In this document: positions 47,308 to 57,405 of the stretch, in pieces
Numbering within the stretch: position 1 is the stretch's first letter
Layout: each line of letters starts with the position of its first letter
From: Sphingobacterium lumbrici
Lineage (GTDB): Bacteria; Bacteroidota; Bacteroidia; Sphingobacteriales; Sphingobacteriaceae
Reading direction: 5' to 3'
Assembly: GCF_006476045.1 (NCBI RefSeq)
Contig: NZ_SRZY01000033.1
Coordinates: 1-64,000, forward strand
Length of the DNA stretch: 64,000 bases
The notes under the pieces: model-generated
The model's database searches: none
Seen by the model: only the letters and a program-made list of their open reading frames with translations
What the model was told of the DNA's origin: nothing
Made by a program: the position numbers and the translations under genes

Positions 47308-50300
47308 ATGGATAAAAATACTCATACCCTGGAGGATAGACAAAAGATTTCTTGCCAAGGTAGTCGACATAAACCATTAACTATAATTACATATATGAAA
47401 CTAACATTGTTATTTTCTTGGTTTTTTGCAGCACAGGTTTTTGCAACAAGTTTTGCTCAAACCGTCAATCTGCGCGTTCAGAATGCCAGTCTGAAATCTG
47501 TATTATTGGAGCTACGCAAACAAACCAACTATTCTTTCATTATACAAAATGAGCAATTAAAAATTGCAAAACCTATTTCAGTAGATATTCAGAACCAACC
47601 TGTACAACGGGCACTAGAACTGATATTTAAGGATCAGGAGCTTGATTTTGAAATAGAGGGTAAGGTTATCACTCTATTTATGCAAAAGAATAACATCAAT
47701 CCTGCAAAAATTAATGACAGTATAAAAAATATTCCTCAAGATTCTATTGGAGGTCGCGTTATTGATGAGTTGGGACAAGGTATTGCCGGGGTCTCTATAA
47801 AGGTTGTACGGAAAAATTATCAAACCACGACCAATGCAAAAGGAGTATTTAAACTAGCTCTGGAACCTGGAGACCAGGTTGAGTTTTCCTATATCGGATT
47901 CAGTACTGCTAAAATTATATTTAGTAGTATTGAAAGTATACAACATTTCAGAAGTATAGTCTTGAAACAAGCGGAAGCTGATATCGCTGAAGTCATTGTA
48001 ACGGGAACGGGTATTATTCGGAACAAGCAAAGCTTTACAGGTGCTACCTCCTCATTTACTGGCAAAGAGCTTAAGATGGTTAACAACCAGAATATTATAC
48101 AGAGTTTACGTGCATTAGATCCTTCTTTCATACAGGTCGAAAATAATGCTCTTGGTTCTAATCCCAATGCTCTTCCTACTATTGAAGTCCGCGGGCAGAC
48201 TAGTATCCCTAGCTCCAGTATTCGATCTGAATTTTCTTCTGATCCTAACCTGCCCTTATTTATTTTGGATGGTTTTGAAAGTAATTTGAGGACAATTATG
48301 GATCTGGATATGAATATGGTAGCATCCGTTACAATACTGAAAGATGCTTCATCAACAGCACTTTACGGATCCAGAGCTTCTAATGGTGTGGTTGTTGTAG
48401 AAACTACAAAACCTAAGGCTGGAAAAGTGACTCTATCTTACACTTCTGATCTACAATTAGAAATGTCTGATTTACGCAGCTATAATATGATGAACGCTAG
48501 CGAGAAGCTTGAGTTTGAACGTCTATCGGGACGTTATATATCAACTAATGTCGATGGTCAATTAACATTAGATAGTTTGTATAACTGGCGTTTAGGAAAT
48601 GTAGTTCGTGGAGTAAATACCTATTGGATGGACAAACCTTTACAAACAGGTTTTTCGCATCGTCATTCCTTAAATGTACGAGGTGGTGAGGGCGCTGTCC
48701 TTTTTGATTTCGGGGCCAATTACAAAGATACCAAGGGGGTAATGTTGGGATCGGGGAGAAACGATTGGGGAGCTTCTCTGAACTTAGGCTATCGACATAA
48801 GCAATTGAATGTTTCTAACCGGACCTATATTGTCGGTTATAATTCCGAGGAGTCTCCCTATGGAAGCTTCTCTACCTGGGTAAATACGAACCCTTATTAT
48901 GAATTGATGGGTGATAATGTGAAATACCTATCTGGAGATTTTGTAAGTACTGGAGCCTTTCCTGCTATAAGTAACCCCATGTACAATGCACGCCTCAATA
49001 GCTTTAGTATTGCAAACAGCTACACGCTAATCAATAATTTGCAGATTATGTATGATGTCAATTCGAGACTGCGTTTTACGATCGGAGGACAATTAAGTAA
49101 AGGTAATTATCTATCTGACGATTTTGTATCACCGCTTCATACACAATTTGAGACAACAGAAGCTGCTCGCAAAGGGCGTTTAACCCGGGGTATAAATAAT
49201 CCTTTTAATTATACCGGAAATATTATGGCAACCTACGCCGTTGTATTCGCGGATAAGCATTCAATTACCAGCAACGTACGAGCTGAGATTAGCGAAAATA
49301 AAAACCAATCAGATGGATACACAGTGATTGGTTTTCAACCGGGTACTAACGGAAATCCGGCATTCGCTTTTGGATTTGCTGAAAATTCTAAACCGAGAAC
49401 TTCCACACAGATTGCACGACGCAATTCGATCTTAGCCTCATTAAATTATTCTTTTGATCAACGCTATAATTTAGATTTGAATTTCAATATTGATGGCTCT
49501 ACAGCTTTTGGTTCCAATAATTTATATTCTCCTTATTATTCTGCAGGGGCTGGCTGGAATATTCATAATGAAAGCTTCTTAAAAAATATAGAATGGATTT
49601 CGATGTGGCGTCTGCGCGCTAATATGGGTATGACAGGAAATCAAAACTTTGGAAATGTGAGTGAATCCATCTATAATTATTATCCAGATAATAACAGTTA
49701 CGGTCAAGGTATTTATCTAGGTACGCTGGGCGCTCCCGATTTAGAATGGCAACGCACTTTGCAGACTAGTATAGGTACAGATCTGAGTCTTTTTCGCAAT
49801 AGATTAAATATCCAACTTAATGCATACCGGAAGCGTACCGAACCCCTAGTCGTAGAAGCATCATTCCCTTCTTCCACAGGGGTAGGAACTTATCCTTTCA
49901 ATGCTGGATTATTAGATGCGGAAGGCGTAGAAACGATGATTAGTTACTCCCCTATATACAGACCTCAGGATCAGGTTGTCTTGACCTTCGGTATGACGGG
50001 ATCTATGGTTCGTATGCAATTTGATAAGTTTGATAATCGTTTAAAAACTTTAAACGAAAGTCTCCAAAATAGTAAATCAATCCAGCGTTATAAAGATGGG
50101 TATAGTCCAAAAGATATTTGGGCGGTCCCATCCAAGGGTATTGATCCGGCTACAGGGAGGGAATTATTTTTAGCGAAAGATGGTCAGCAAGTATTTATAT
50201 ACAACACCGATGATATCATTCGGGTTGGTACATCCGAACCATTGGCCGAAGGGACCTTTCGGAGTAGTTTAAACTATAAAGGACTTCAGGCCAGTGCCAT

Positions 50301-50703
50301 TGTAAGGTATATATGGCAAAAAGACCAAATGAACTCTGCACTGTATAATAAAGTGGAAAATATTTCTTCTGCAAATTTAGAGTCAAATAAGGATAAACGT
50401 GCGCTCTACGACAGATGGAAACAGATAGGAGACATCAGCCAATTCAAAGCCATAAGCTCCGTCATAAGTACCCCCATGTCTTCGCGCTTTATTCAAACAG
50501 AAAACACGTTAAGCCTGGAATCCTTAAGCCTTGGTTATGAATTTAGAGACAAACTTTGGCTCAACGCAGTTGCACTTTCTAATTTAAGAATAACGGGTTT
50601 TATGAATGACATCCTATATTTTTCTAGTATAAGGAGAGAGCGAGGAATAAATTATCCCTTCGGACGCTCAGTTTCTATGAGTATTTCTGCCACATTTAAA
50701 TAA
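47308..50703 (+). CDS. SusC/RagA-family TonB-dependent transporter with STN signalling domain
   Basis: 1131 residues. Signal peptide after a ~30-residue leader (LTLLFSWFFAAQVFATSFAQ), STN domain (~50-130; SLKSVLLELRKQTNYSF), CarboxypepD-regulatory-like domain (~150-230; GGRVIDELGQGIAGVSI), plug (AEVIVTGTG, LKDASSTALYGSRASNGVVVVET) and C-terminal barrel ending ISATFK. The STN domain is the piece that contacts FecR, completing the sigma/anti-sigma circuit. Paired with SusD for import of large oligomers across the outer membrane. Confidence 0.95.
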   Translation: MDKNTHTLEDRQKISCQGSRHKPLTIITYMKLTLLFSWFFAAQVFATSFAQTVNLRVQNASLKSVLLELRKQTNYSFIIQNEQLKIAKPISVDIQNQPVQRALELIFKDQELDFEIEGKVITLFMQKNNINPAKINDSIKNIPQDSIGGRVIDELGQGIAGVSIKVVRKNYQTTTNAKGVFKLALEPGDQVEFSYIGFSTAKIIFSSIESIQHFRSIVLKQAEADIAEVIVTGTGIIRNKQSFTGATSSFTGKELKMVNNQNIIQSLRALDPSFIQVENNALGSNPNALPTIEVRGQTSIPSSSIRSEFSSDPNLPLFILDGFESNLRTIMDLDMNMVASVTILKDASSTALYGSRASNGVVVVETTKPKAGKVTLSYTSDLQLEMSDLRSYNMMNASEKLEFERLSGRYISTNVDGQLTLDSLYNWRLGNVVRGVNTYWMDKPLQTGFSHRHSLNVRGGEGAVLFDFGANYKDTKGVMLGSGRNDWGASLNLGYRHKQLNVSNRTYIVGYNSEESPYGSFSTWVNTNPYYELMGDNVKYLSGDFVSTGAFPAISNPMYNARLNSFSIANSYTLINNLQIMYDVNSRLRFTIGGQLSKGNYLSDDFVSPLHTQFETTEAARKGRLTRGINNPFNYTGNIMATYAVVFADKHSITSNVRAEISENKNQSDGYTVIGFQPGTNGNPAFAFGFAENSKPRTSTQIARRNSILASLNYSFDQRYNLDLNFNIDGSTAFGSNNLYSPYYSAGAGWNIHNESFLKNIEWISMWRLRANMGMTGNQNFGNVSESIYNYYPDNNSYGQGIYLGTLGAPDLEWQRTLQTSIGTDLSLFRNRLNIQLNAYRKRTEPLVVEASFPSSTGVGTYPFNAGLLDAEGVETMISYSPIYRPQDQVVLTFGMTGSMVRMQFDKFDNRLKTLNESLQNSKSIQRYKDGYSPKDIWAVPSKGIDPATGRELFLAKDGQQVFIYNTDDIIRVGTSEPLAEGTFRSSLNYKGLQASAIVRYIWQKDQMNSALYNKVENISSANLESNKDKRALYDRWKQIGDISQFKAISSVISTPMSSRFIQTENTLSLESLSLGYEFRDKLWLNAVALSNLRITGFMNDILYFSSIRRERGINYPFGRSVSMSISATFK

Positions 50704-50710
50704 GATCATC

Positions 50711-52135
50711 ATGAAAAAAATTATATATCTATTTATCCTTATATCTTTTGCCTCTTGTCAAAAATGGCTCGATGTAAAACCCGAAGATAAGTTCATTGAA
50801 GAGGACGCATTTAGCTCACCAGAAGGCTTCGCAACAGCCCTCAATGGGATATACCTCAAATTAGCTGCTTCTAATATGTATGGAGGCGAACTTACTATGA
50901 ATGGAGTAGATTTGCTCGCACAATATTATTATGTCCCTGAAGGTCACCCTGCAGCGATGCGTGGATGGGTTGCATACCATTATGAAGAGGAAGAAGCAAA
51001 AGTGCGAATCGATAATATTTGGAAAAATCAATACAGCAATATTACCAACATCAACAAATTTATTTCCAATATAGAAACATGGAACTCTGTATTAGATCCT
51101 ATTAGCCGAGACATCTACAAAGGGGAAGCTTTAGCCCTTAGAGCTTATTTATACTTTGATTTGCTTCGACTATTTGCACCATCATACACAGAAAACCCAC
51201 TAGCTGCACGTATTCCCTATTACGATGAGGCTGGGTACGTAATAGCTCCTTTTTCAACTTCAGAGTCTGTGGTAGCCCATATCCTTGAAGATTTGAGACA
51301 AGCAGAAGAATTATTGAAGAAGGATCCGGTACTGCAGTTGGAAACTGTTGATATTCCGAGGGGCATCATCGGAGAGTCTAATTGGAAAACGCGAAACAAT
51401 CGACTTAATTTCTATGCTGTTAAAGGATTACAGGCCCGAGTGAATCTCTACATTGGCAACAATGAAGATGCGTTGGCGGCAGCTAAACGTGTCATTCAAG
51501 ATCAATCGAAGTTTCCTTGGATCAATGCCGATCAGGTTAATAATGAAAACCTTCCCAACAGGATTTTCTCTACAGAAATTCTCTTTCAGTTTGAAAACCC
51601 AAAGCTCTATGAGTATTATAATGCCAATTTCGGTTCATCTGTAACCAATCAGACTATTCTATCATCTGGTCCAGATAATAGCTTTTTAAGATTAGTCTAT
51701 GAAAATTGGGAGAATGATTTCCGTTATTCCCCTTCTTGGAAAATCGAAGGTGGAAAAACTTTTCCCTTGTTTATAAAATACAAAGATGTGACAAGTAAGG
51801 ACAATGTAAACTTTAGATTTAAAGTCCCGGGTATCCGATTAAGCGAAATGTTTCTCATTGCAGCCGAGACCGAATCAAATCCAAACGAAGCACTTTCATA
51901 CCTAAATGAGCTTAGGATACACAGAAATTGTATCCCTTTAACTTCAACAAATCTATTGATGAACGCTATTCAAAGTGAATATGCTAAAGAGTTCTATGGT
52001 GAAGGACAAATGTGGTTTTTTTATAAACGCAAATCAGCTCCCGCTATATTGAGCGCCTCTACTCTTAATATGGAGCCGATTAATATCGATGACTACACTT
52101 TGCCTATTCCACTTTCTGAAACCGAAAACCGCTAA
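50711..52135 (+). CDS. SusD/RagB-family nutrient-binding lipoprotein
   Basis: 474 residues. Lipobox ISFASC (Cys near residue 16) then the family start KWLDVKPEDKFIEEDAF, TPR-like helices (IYKGEALALRAYLYFDLLRLFA) and the C-terminal SusD domain (FKVPGIRLSEMFLIAAE, AIQSEYAKEFYGEGQMWFFYKR). Caps SusC on the outside. Shorter than most SusD proteins (500-600), which suggests a smaller ligand-binding loop set. 7 bp after susC; its end overlaps the longest frame of the next gene. Confidence 0.94.
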   Translation: MKKIIYLFILISFASCQKWLDVKPEDKFIEEDAFSSPEGFATALNGIYLKLAASNMYGGELTMNGVDLLAQYYYVPEGHPAAMRGWVAYHYEEEEAKVRIDNIWKNQYSNITNINKFISNIETWNSVLDPISRDIYKGEALALRAYLYFDLLRLFAPSYTENPLAARIPYYDEAGYVIAPFSTSESVVAHILEDLRQAEELLKKDPVLQLETVDIPRGIIGESNWKTRNNRLNFYAVKGLQARVNLYIGNNEDALAAAKRVIQDQSKFPWINADQVNNENLPNRIFSTEILFQFENPKLYEYYNANFGSSVTNQTILSSGPDNSFLRLVYENWENDFRYSPSWKIEGGKTFPLFIKYKDVTSKDNVNFRFKVPGIRLSEMFLIAAETESNPNEALSYLNELRIHRNCIPLTSTNLLMNAIQSEYAKEFYGEGQMWFFYKRKSAPAILSASTLNMEPINIDDYTLPIPLSETENR

Positions 52136-52145
52136 ATTAACGATA

Positions 52146-52919
52146 ATGAAAAAAATATTATTACTTATTGCTTGTATTACACTACTGGTGGGGTGTAAAG
52201 AAGATCTCTTAGATACTTACTCCGGGACTCCTAGTATCTATTTTCCAGAAGCTGAAGCAAATAATCAAAAGCAGTTTTCTTTTGGTTATCTATCTTCGTA
52301 TGTTCAAGACTCTGTATTCAAATTTCCTGTCATAGCGACAGGAAAGAGTGTCAACTATGATCGGCCATATCACCTAAGGGTCGCCGAAAGCAGCATGGTG
52401 GAAGGTGTGGATTATAATTTTTTGAATAAAGATTTTGTAATTGCTGCAAATACTTTGACAGACACCGTTTCCATTCAAGTTTTGAGAAGCGAAAATATGC
52501 GTGTTGCAGAACTACGATTAGCATTAATGCTGGAGCCTAACGATTTTTTTGGCACAGAAGTAAATTACCGCGATGTTGAAATAGGAATGCAACCGGTCCG
52601 AAGGTATTATACACAAATGTTTCTATTCGTAGATGATATAATAGGTGCTCCCTGGTTTTGGGATAAATTAAAAAACACGAACAATGCTATTATTTTTGGC
52701 TACTTAGGTGATTATTCAGCTAAAAAACTTCAACTCATGATAGGTCGTTACAATCTTGATGCAGATGTAATAACCGCAGAGAATTTCATGCCGCCCACAC
52801 TCAATATTCTTGCATGGGGCTTCGGTATGCAAGCTTATTTAAATGAAATGAGTATTAATGGTACGCCCATACTTGAAGCCAATGGGCAACCTATGAAGAT
52901 GGGGCCTAATGCACAATAA
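52146..52919 (+). CDS. DUF4843-family lipoprotein
   Basis: 257 residues from the ATG at 52146: lipobox ITLLVGC, then DLLDTYSGTPSIYFP and a long beta-rich body (FPVIATGKSVNYDRPYHL; GVDYNFLNKDFVIAA; LRLALMLEPNDFF). This matches the DUF4843 family found beside SusC/D; its function is unknown, probably a surface accessory ligand-binding or stabilising subunit. A longer frame from 52089 overlaps susD and lacks a signal peptide. Confidence 0.8.
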   Translation: MKKILLLIACITLLVGCKEDLLDTYSGTPSIYFPEAEANNQKQFSFGYLSSYVQDSVFKFPVIATGKSVNYDRPYHLRVAESSMVEGVDYNFLNKDFVIAANTLTDTVSIQVLRSENMRVAELRLALMLEPNDFFGTEVNYRDVEIGMQPVRRYYTQMFLFVDDIIGAPWFWDKLKNTNNAIIFGYLGDYSAKKLQLMIGRYNLDADVITAENFMPPTLNILAWGFGMQAYLNEMSINGTPILEANGQPMKMGPNAQ

Positions 52920-52943
52920 TCTAATAAATAATTACTACGTATT

Positions 52944-54491
52944 ATGAAAATAAAATTATTTAGAGTTGCTATAGCGCTCTGTATCATATTAGCCTGGAAA
53001 GGCTGCAGCAAGGATTTGGGGAATTATACTTATCAGGAATTGGATCAAATCACTGTGGTTGATGGATTGGAATCAGTATATGAAGCACTAACGGGCTTGC
53101 CGTTTTACTTGGATCCTCAATTTAAAATCGAAGGAAAAAATAGTTTTGTAGAGCAAGACTATGACTACGAATGGTTCTCCATTGATGAGGAGATGACTTT
53201 AAGTAATGGAAAGAAAAGAATCCTCGGTAATGAAAGAATATTAAGTCTGGACTTACCGCTTACGCCGTCTACCTATACACTCTATTTACGTGTCAAAGAA
53301 AAGAGTACGTCTTATGTACGACAGTTTAAAACCAGACTTAATGTACAATCTGACATTGCTGACGGTTGGTTAATATTGAATGATATTGAAGGGGAAGCCA
53401 GGTTAGATATGTTAGCCTATAATGCAAAATCTGCCGAATTTGTTTCCTACAAAGATGTATTAGCTACAATATCTTCAATTAAGCTATCCGGTGCGCCTAA
53501 AATGGTGTATTTTCTTAGAAATAGAGATGTTTTTACAAATGCTTTTACAGACCGTATATATGTGGGAACTGATAAGGCGACATATAGTATCAATAATGAG
53601 CAACGAAATTGGGAAGATTATCGCAATCTGAAAGTAGAGGTTATGAGACCTACAGCCGATGACTATCATGCCGTAACAATACGTTCGATGGCGATTCCAT
53701 TCTCTCCTATGACCTATCTGATTGACTCAGAGGGAATAGTATCTCTTGAAAATGTCACTCAAGGCTTAATGCATGGACCGACGCTCAATAGATTCACAGA
53801 TGGAGGGAAGATTAATATCTCGCCATTTGTAGCAGAGAAATACAATTCAATAAATCCTTATTTGCTGATGTTTGACATAAATGCTCGTCGCTTTTTAGTC
53901 CATTATGGAGGTAACAAAGGGGTGATCCTACCGATTTCTACTGTACCCGATTTATTTAATCCCAGTGATATAAAAAAGGATCTTTTTTACATGGATTTTG
54001 TTAATGCGGCTACACCTCAATTTTATGCCATTTTCAAAGACCCTAATGGATCAGACCTTAGCTTGCTACGTTTTACATCTCCTGTGTTTAGAGATACCGA
54101 AATTATTCCACTAAGCTATGAACCTATTCCTTCATCAATAAAACTAGTCAATGCAAAGCATATCACCTTAGATCCCAATTTTGGCTTCATTGTATATTCT
54201 GTTGGTTCTAAAGTCTATCAGTACGATCCTTTTAATAAAGTAGAAAAAGAGATTCTGGATTTAGGGACACGGGAGATCAGTTTCATTAAATTTCAAAAAC
54301 TCGTATCCCAAAAAACTATTCCGCGTTATGTAGATTTTAGTAAAAAGCTTGTTTTAGCTTCCTACGACCCTGCACAGCCTCAGGTATCTGGTACATTAGA
54401 TCTTTATTCCATAAACCTTACTACGGCGCCTCAATTAGACGAATCCTTCTCGGGATTTGGAAAAATCATAGACGTAACGTACAGAGAATAA
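52944..54491 (+). CDS. PKD-like family lipoprotein
   Basis: 515 residues with signal/lipobox (ALCIILAWKGC, Cys near residue 21) followed by SKDLGNYTYQELDQI, the usual opening of PKD-like lipoproteins in Bacteroidetes SusCD loci. One PKD-like domain (~35-130; YDYEWFSIDEE, LYLRVKEKST), then a propeller-like C-terminal part (GWLILNDIEGEARLDML; GFIVYSVGSKVYQYDP). Presumably a surface-exposed ligand-binding subunit; specific ligand unknown. Confidence 0.78.
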   Translation: MKIKLFRVAIALCIILAWKGCSKDLGNYTYQELDQITVVDGLESVYEALTGLPFYLDPQFKIEGKNSFVEQDYDYEWFSIDEEMTLSNGKKRILGNERILSLDLPLTPSTYTLYLRVKEKSTSYVRQFKTRLNVQSDIADGWLILNDIEGEARLDMLAYNAKSAEFVSYKDVLATISSIKLSGAPKMVYFLRNRDVFTNAFTDRIYVGTDKATYSINNEQRNWEDYRNLKVEVMRPTADDYHAVTIRSMAIPFSPMTYLIDSEGIVSLENVTQGLMHGPTLNRFTDGGKINISPFVAEKYNSINPYLLMFDINARRFLVHYGGNKGVILPISTVPDLFNPSDIKKDLFYMDFVNAATPQFYAIFKDPNGSDLSLLRFTSPVFRDTEIIPLSYEPIPSSIKLVNAKHITLDPNFGFIVYSVGSKVYQYDPFNKVEKEILDLGTREISFIKFQKLVSQKTIPRYVDFSKKLVLASYDPAQPQVSGTLDLYSINLTTAPQLDESFSGFGKIIDVTYRE

Positions 54492-54499
54492 AAGTATAA

Positions 54500-54531
54500 G
54501 CCTTCATGATTTAGACGAGTCATGAAGGCTC
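54500..54531 (+). promoter_or_regulatory. Intercistronic hairpin between PKD-like and first thioredoxin genes
   Basis: Perfect 11-bp stem AGCCTTCATGA/TCATGAAGGCT (54500-54510 with 54521-54531) with a 10-nt loop, nine bases after the stop. No T run follows, so it is more likely an mRNA-stability or processing element, or a weak terminator, than a full terminator. Confidence 0.55.
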
Positions 54532-54570
54532 GCTTATTTAAAAAAGTAACAAAATAAATTAAAACAAAGA

Positions 54571-56001
54571 ATGAAAAAGACAACTGTATTGTTACTTGCG
54601 CTATTATATAGCCTGGGAACTTATGCGCAGGAGGCTGTAGAGATTAACGGAAGACTTTCCTCAGACAGATTCTCTAAAATAAAGCTATATAAAGTAGTTG
54701 AAGGTGCACTGGAGGAAATGTTCAATTTCAATGTAAAAGAAGACGGTGGTTTCCGGTTTATGTTTTACCCGGACTATGAAGGTTTTTATGTATTGGGGAT
54801 GGGTAGTGCTATGGCACCACATCATAACAGGACATTCTATTTCAAGCCAGGAGATAAACTGGAATTAAACATGAATGACTCAACATATACACTAATTGGG
54901 GATCATAATTCAATCGAAAACAAGATTGTAAGCAAATGGTTCAATAAGTCTTTTGTGGTAAAAGAAAAGTCTGTCGAATTTGCAAATTCCAACTTTTTCA
55001 CAACCTATGTGGATTTTTATCCCGATCTGGATGAGTTAGCCGCAGGCGCTGCAAGTTTTATTACTCAGAATAAATCAGGTAACCCCCGTTTTGATAAATT
55101 ATTGCCTGCCTTGGTAAAATGGGATATTGCGAGTTATGGTGTTAACTTTTTGTGGACGCCTCATGGAGAAGGTAGTCGTACTCCTCCGTCAAAAGATACA
55201 CCTGCTTCCAGAACTATACCTGATTATTATACATCCAACTCAACGCTGAACTCGCTGACTCCTGATCAGTACACAAAAGATAAGACCGAAGCTTATCAGT
55301 ATCCTTGGGTACAACGTACCATCCCGATGTTGCTAAATTTCTGGGGTGTAAAGAATAAAGAGAAGCTATCGGCTAGTATAATAGGATTAGAAAACAGACT
55401 TAAATATATTCAAAATGACACCTTGAAAGGAGACGCTGTACTCAGCTTTCTACAACATCAAAAAGATCAGGGTAATTTTCAAGAAGGAGTGGCTAAATAC
55501 GGTCAATTCATTTTGTCTGATACCCAAAAAAAGATGCAAGCAGTTTATGAAAGTAAGTTAGCTCCCTTTAAACCTGGCGATGCGGGCTTTGACTTCGTAT
55601 TCCCTGATATAAACGAAAAAAATGTTGCTTTTTCAGATCTAAAAGGAAAAGTTGTAGTCATTGATGTATGGGCGACCTGGTGCGGCCCTTGCTTGCAGCA
55701 GATTCCTTATTTAGAAAGACTAGAAGAGGAATTTAGAGATAAAGACGTGGCCTTTGTAAGCATCAGTACCGATAATATTAAGGATAAGGAAAAATGGAAA
55801 CAAATGGTAAAAGATAAAAACATGATAGGCTATCAATTGATTTCCGTCACACGAAGCGAATTTCAAAAATTCTATCAGATCAATAGCATTCCTCGCTTCT
55901 TTGTTTTTAACAAACAAGGACAATTAGTGAGCGCAGATGCACCAAGGCCGTCCGATCCTAAGCTGAAATTAATTATTGAAGATGAGTTAAAGAAAAATTA
56001 A
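54571..56001 (+). CDS. TlpA-like periplasmic thioredoxin, copy 1 of 3
   Basis: 476 residues: signal peptide (LLLALLYSLGTYAQ), N-terminal ~110-residue beta domain (VEINGRLSSDR, FYPDYEGFYVLG) of the DUF4369-like type, a helical middle, and a C-terminal thioredoxin domain (~340-476; VVIDVWATWCGPCLQQ, IPRFFVFNKQGQL with cis-Pro). The WCGPC centre predicts a disulfide reductase or thiol-oxidoreductase. Contains a ~17-residue insert (HGEGSRTPPSKDT) absent from the other two copies. Confidence 0.85.
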   Translation: MKKTTVLLLALLYSLGTYAQEAVEINGRLSSDRFSKIKLYKVVEGALEEMFNFNVKEDGGFRFMFYPDYEGFYVLGMGSAMAPHHNRTFYFKPGDKLELNMNDSTYTLIGDHNSIENKIVSKWFNKSFVVKEKSVEFANSNFFTTYVDFYPDLDELAAGAASFITQNKSGNPRFDKLLPALVKWDIASYGVNFLWTPHGEGSRTPPSKDTPASRTIPDYYTSNSTLNSLTPDQYTKDKTEAYQYPWVQRTIPMLLNFWGVKNKEKLSASIIGLENRLKYIQNDTLKGDAVLSFLQHQKDQGNFQEGVAKYGQFILSDTQKKMQAVYESKLAPFKPGDAGFDFVFPDINEKNVAFSDLKGKVVVIDVWATWCGPCLQQIPYLERLEEEFRDKDVAFVSISTDNIKDKEKWKQMVKDKNMIGYQLISVTRSEFQKFYQINSIPRFFVFNKQGQLVSADAPRPSDPKLKLIIEDELKKN

Positions 56002-56028
56002 CATTTCCTAAAACTTTGCTCACAAGAT

Positions 56029-57405
56029 ATGGATTATAAATATAAGGTAATAACAATTAGAATATTTGGCGTACTGTTATTTTCTCAGCTGGCCATGATA
56101 GCACTAGCTCAAAAGCCCGTAGAGATAAAAGGAACACTAAGTTCATCTGATAGCAAACAGTTGAAATTGTACAGTGTACTGGAAGGTACGCTAGAGGAGA
56201 TTACGGCGTTTAACGTCAAGGATGACGGAGCATTTCGCTTCCTATTCTATCCTGAATACGAAGGATTCTATGTCTTTGGGACGGGTACTTCAACCGCACC
56301 TAGCCATAATAACATCTTTTATTTCAAAGATGGGGACCAATTAAATATCGACTTAACCGATACTACCTATATATTGCAGGGTAGATCGAACTCTAAAGAA
56401 AACCAAATCCTATCCGCGTGGTTTGAGCAGTCGTTTAAAGTAAAACAAAAGTCTATAGAATGGAAAAGACATTATCTAGGGAGTACGTTTGTAGATTTCT
56501 TTCCAGACTTAGAAAAACTGTATAAGGACTCACCCGCGTTTATTGCCAAATATAAGTCTAACAATCCTAAATTTGACAAAGTCTTTCCCATCATTGTAAA
56601 ATGGGATATTGCTTCATTCGGATTGAGTTATTTATTCACAGGACGTCGTGTACACCCTACTGCTGAACAGCATATTGATGCTATAAATTATGTCAATCCG
56701 GTGAACTTTACAAAAAACACAAAAGAAGCGTTCCTATATCCGTATGGGCAAAGAACAGTTAATTTACTTACGTTGAAAGAATCAATCAAAGGTAAAGCAC
56801 CAAAACTGGACTATCTTTTTAATGATACATTAAAAGGATATCTCGTCTTGGATGATCTACAACGGATTAAAGACCGGGGAATTTTTACTGAAAAGCTAAA
56901 GCAATCTGAACACTATATCGCAACAGCAAACCAGAAAAAAATATTAGCTCTGTACGAGACTAATCTGTCCCCTTTTAATCCGGGTGATCCGGGCTTTGAA
57001 TTCTCATTTCCAGATAGCCAAGGAAAAATGCATTCTTTTCGTGATTTTAGAGGTAAAGTCGTGGTCATAGACGTATGGGCTACTTGGTGTGGTCCATGCT
57101 TGCAGGAAGCTCCTTATTTTAAGTCCTTAGCGGAAACATTTTCAGATAAAGAGGTCGTATTTATCGGTATATCGACCGACCAAGAAAAAGATAAAGTCAA
57201 ATGGCTAGATATGCTCCACGAGAAAGCAATGAACGGAATCCAATTGCATGGAGGAAGCGGCAATCCATTTTCAAAGTACTATCTAATCAATACCATTCCT
57301 CGATTCCTTGTATTTGATAAACAAGGCAGACTCGTAAGCTCGGATGCACCAAAACCATCTGACCCAAGTTTAAAATTAATAATTGAAAGAGAACTAAAAA
57401 AATGA
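56029..57405 (+). CDS. TlpA-like periplasmic thioredoxin, copy 2 of 3
   Basis: 458 residues, same architecture as its upstream neighbour: signal peptide (FGVLLFSQLAMIALAQ), KPVEIKGTLSSS, FYPEYEGFYVFG, and thioredoxin centre VVIDVWATWCGPCLQE with NTIPRFLVF. 27 bp after copy 1 and overlapping copy 3 by 4 bp (ATGA), so all three are translated together. Substrate proteins unknown. Confidence 0.85.
   Translation: MDYKYKVITIRIFGVLLFSQLAMIALAQKPVEIKGTLSSSDSKQLKLYSVLEGTLEEITAFNVKDDGAFRFLFYPEYEGFYVFGTGTSTAPSHNNIFYFKDGDQLNIDLTDTTYILQGRSNSKENQILSAWFEQSFKVKQKSIEWKRHYLGSTFVDFFPDLEKLYKDSPAFIAKYKSNNPKFDKVFPIIVKWDIASFGLSYLFTGRRVHPTAEQHIDAINYVNPVNFTKNTKEAFLYPYGQRTVNLLTLKESIKGKAPKLDYLFNDTLKGYLVLDDLQRIKDRGIFTEKLKQSEHYIATANQKKILALYETNLSPFNPGDPGFEFSFPDSQGKMHSFRDFRGKVVVIDVWATWCGPCLQEAPYFKSLAETFSDKEVVFIGISTDQEKDKVKWLDMLHEKAMNGIQLHGGSGNPFSKYYLINTIPRFLVFDKQGRLVSSDAPKPSDPSLKLIIERELKK

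Noticed and set aside
47308..50703. Simple iron-siderophore receptor (FecA-like)
   Set aside because: The CarboxypepD-like domain, length and downstream SusD show it is SusC; no siderophore genes are nearby.
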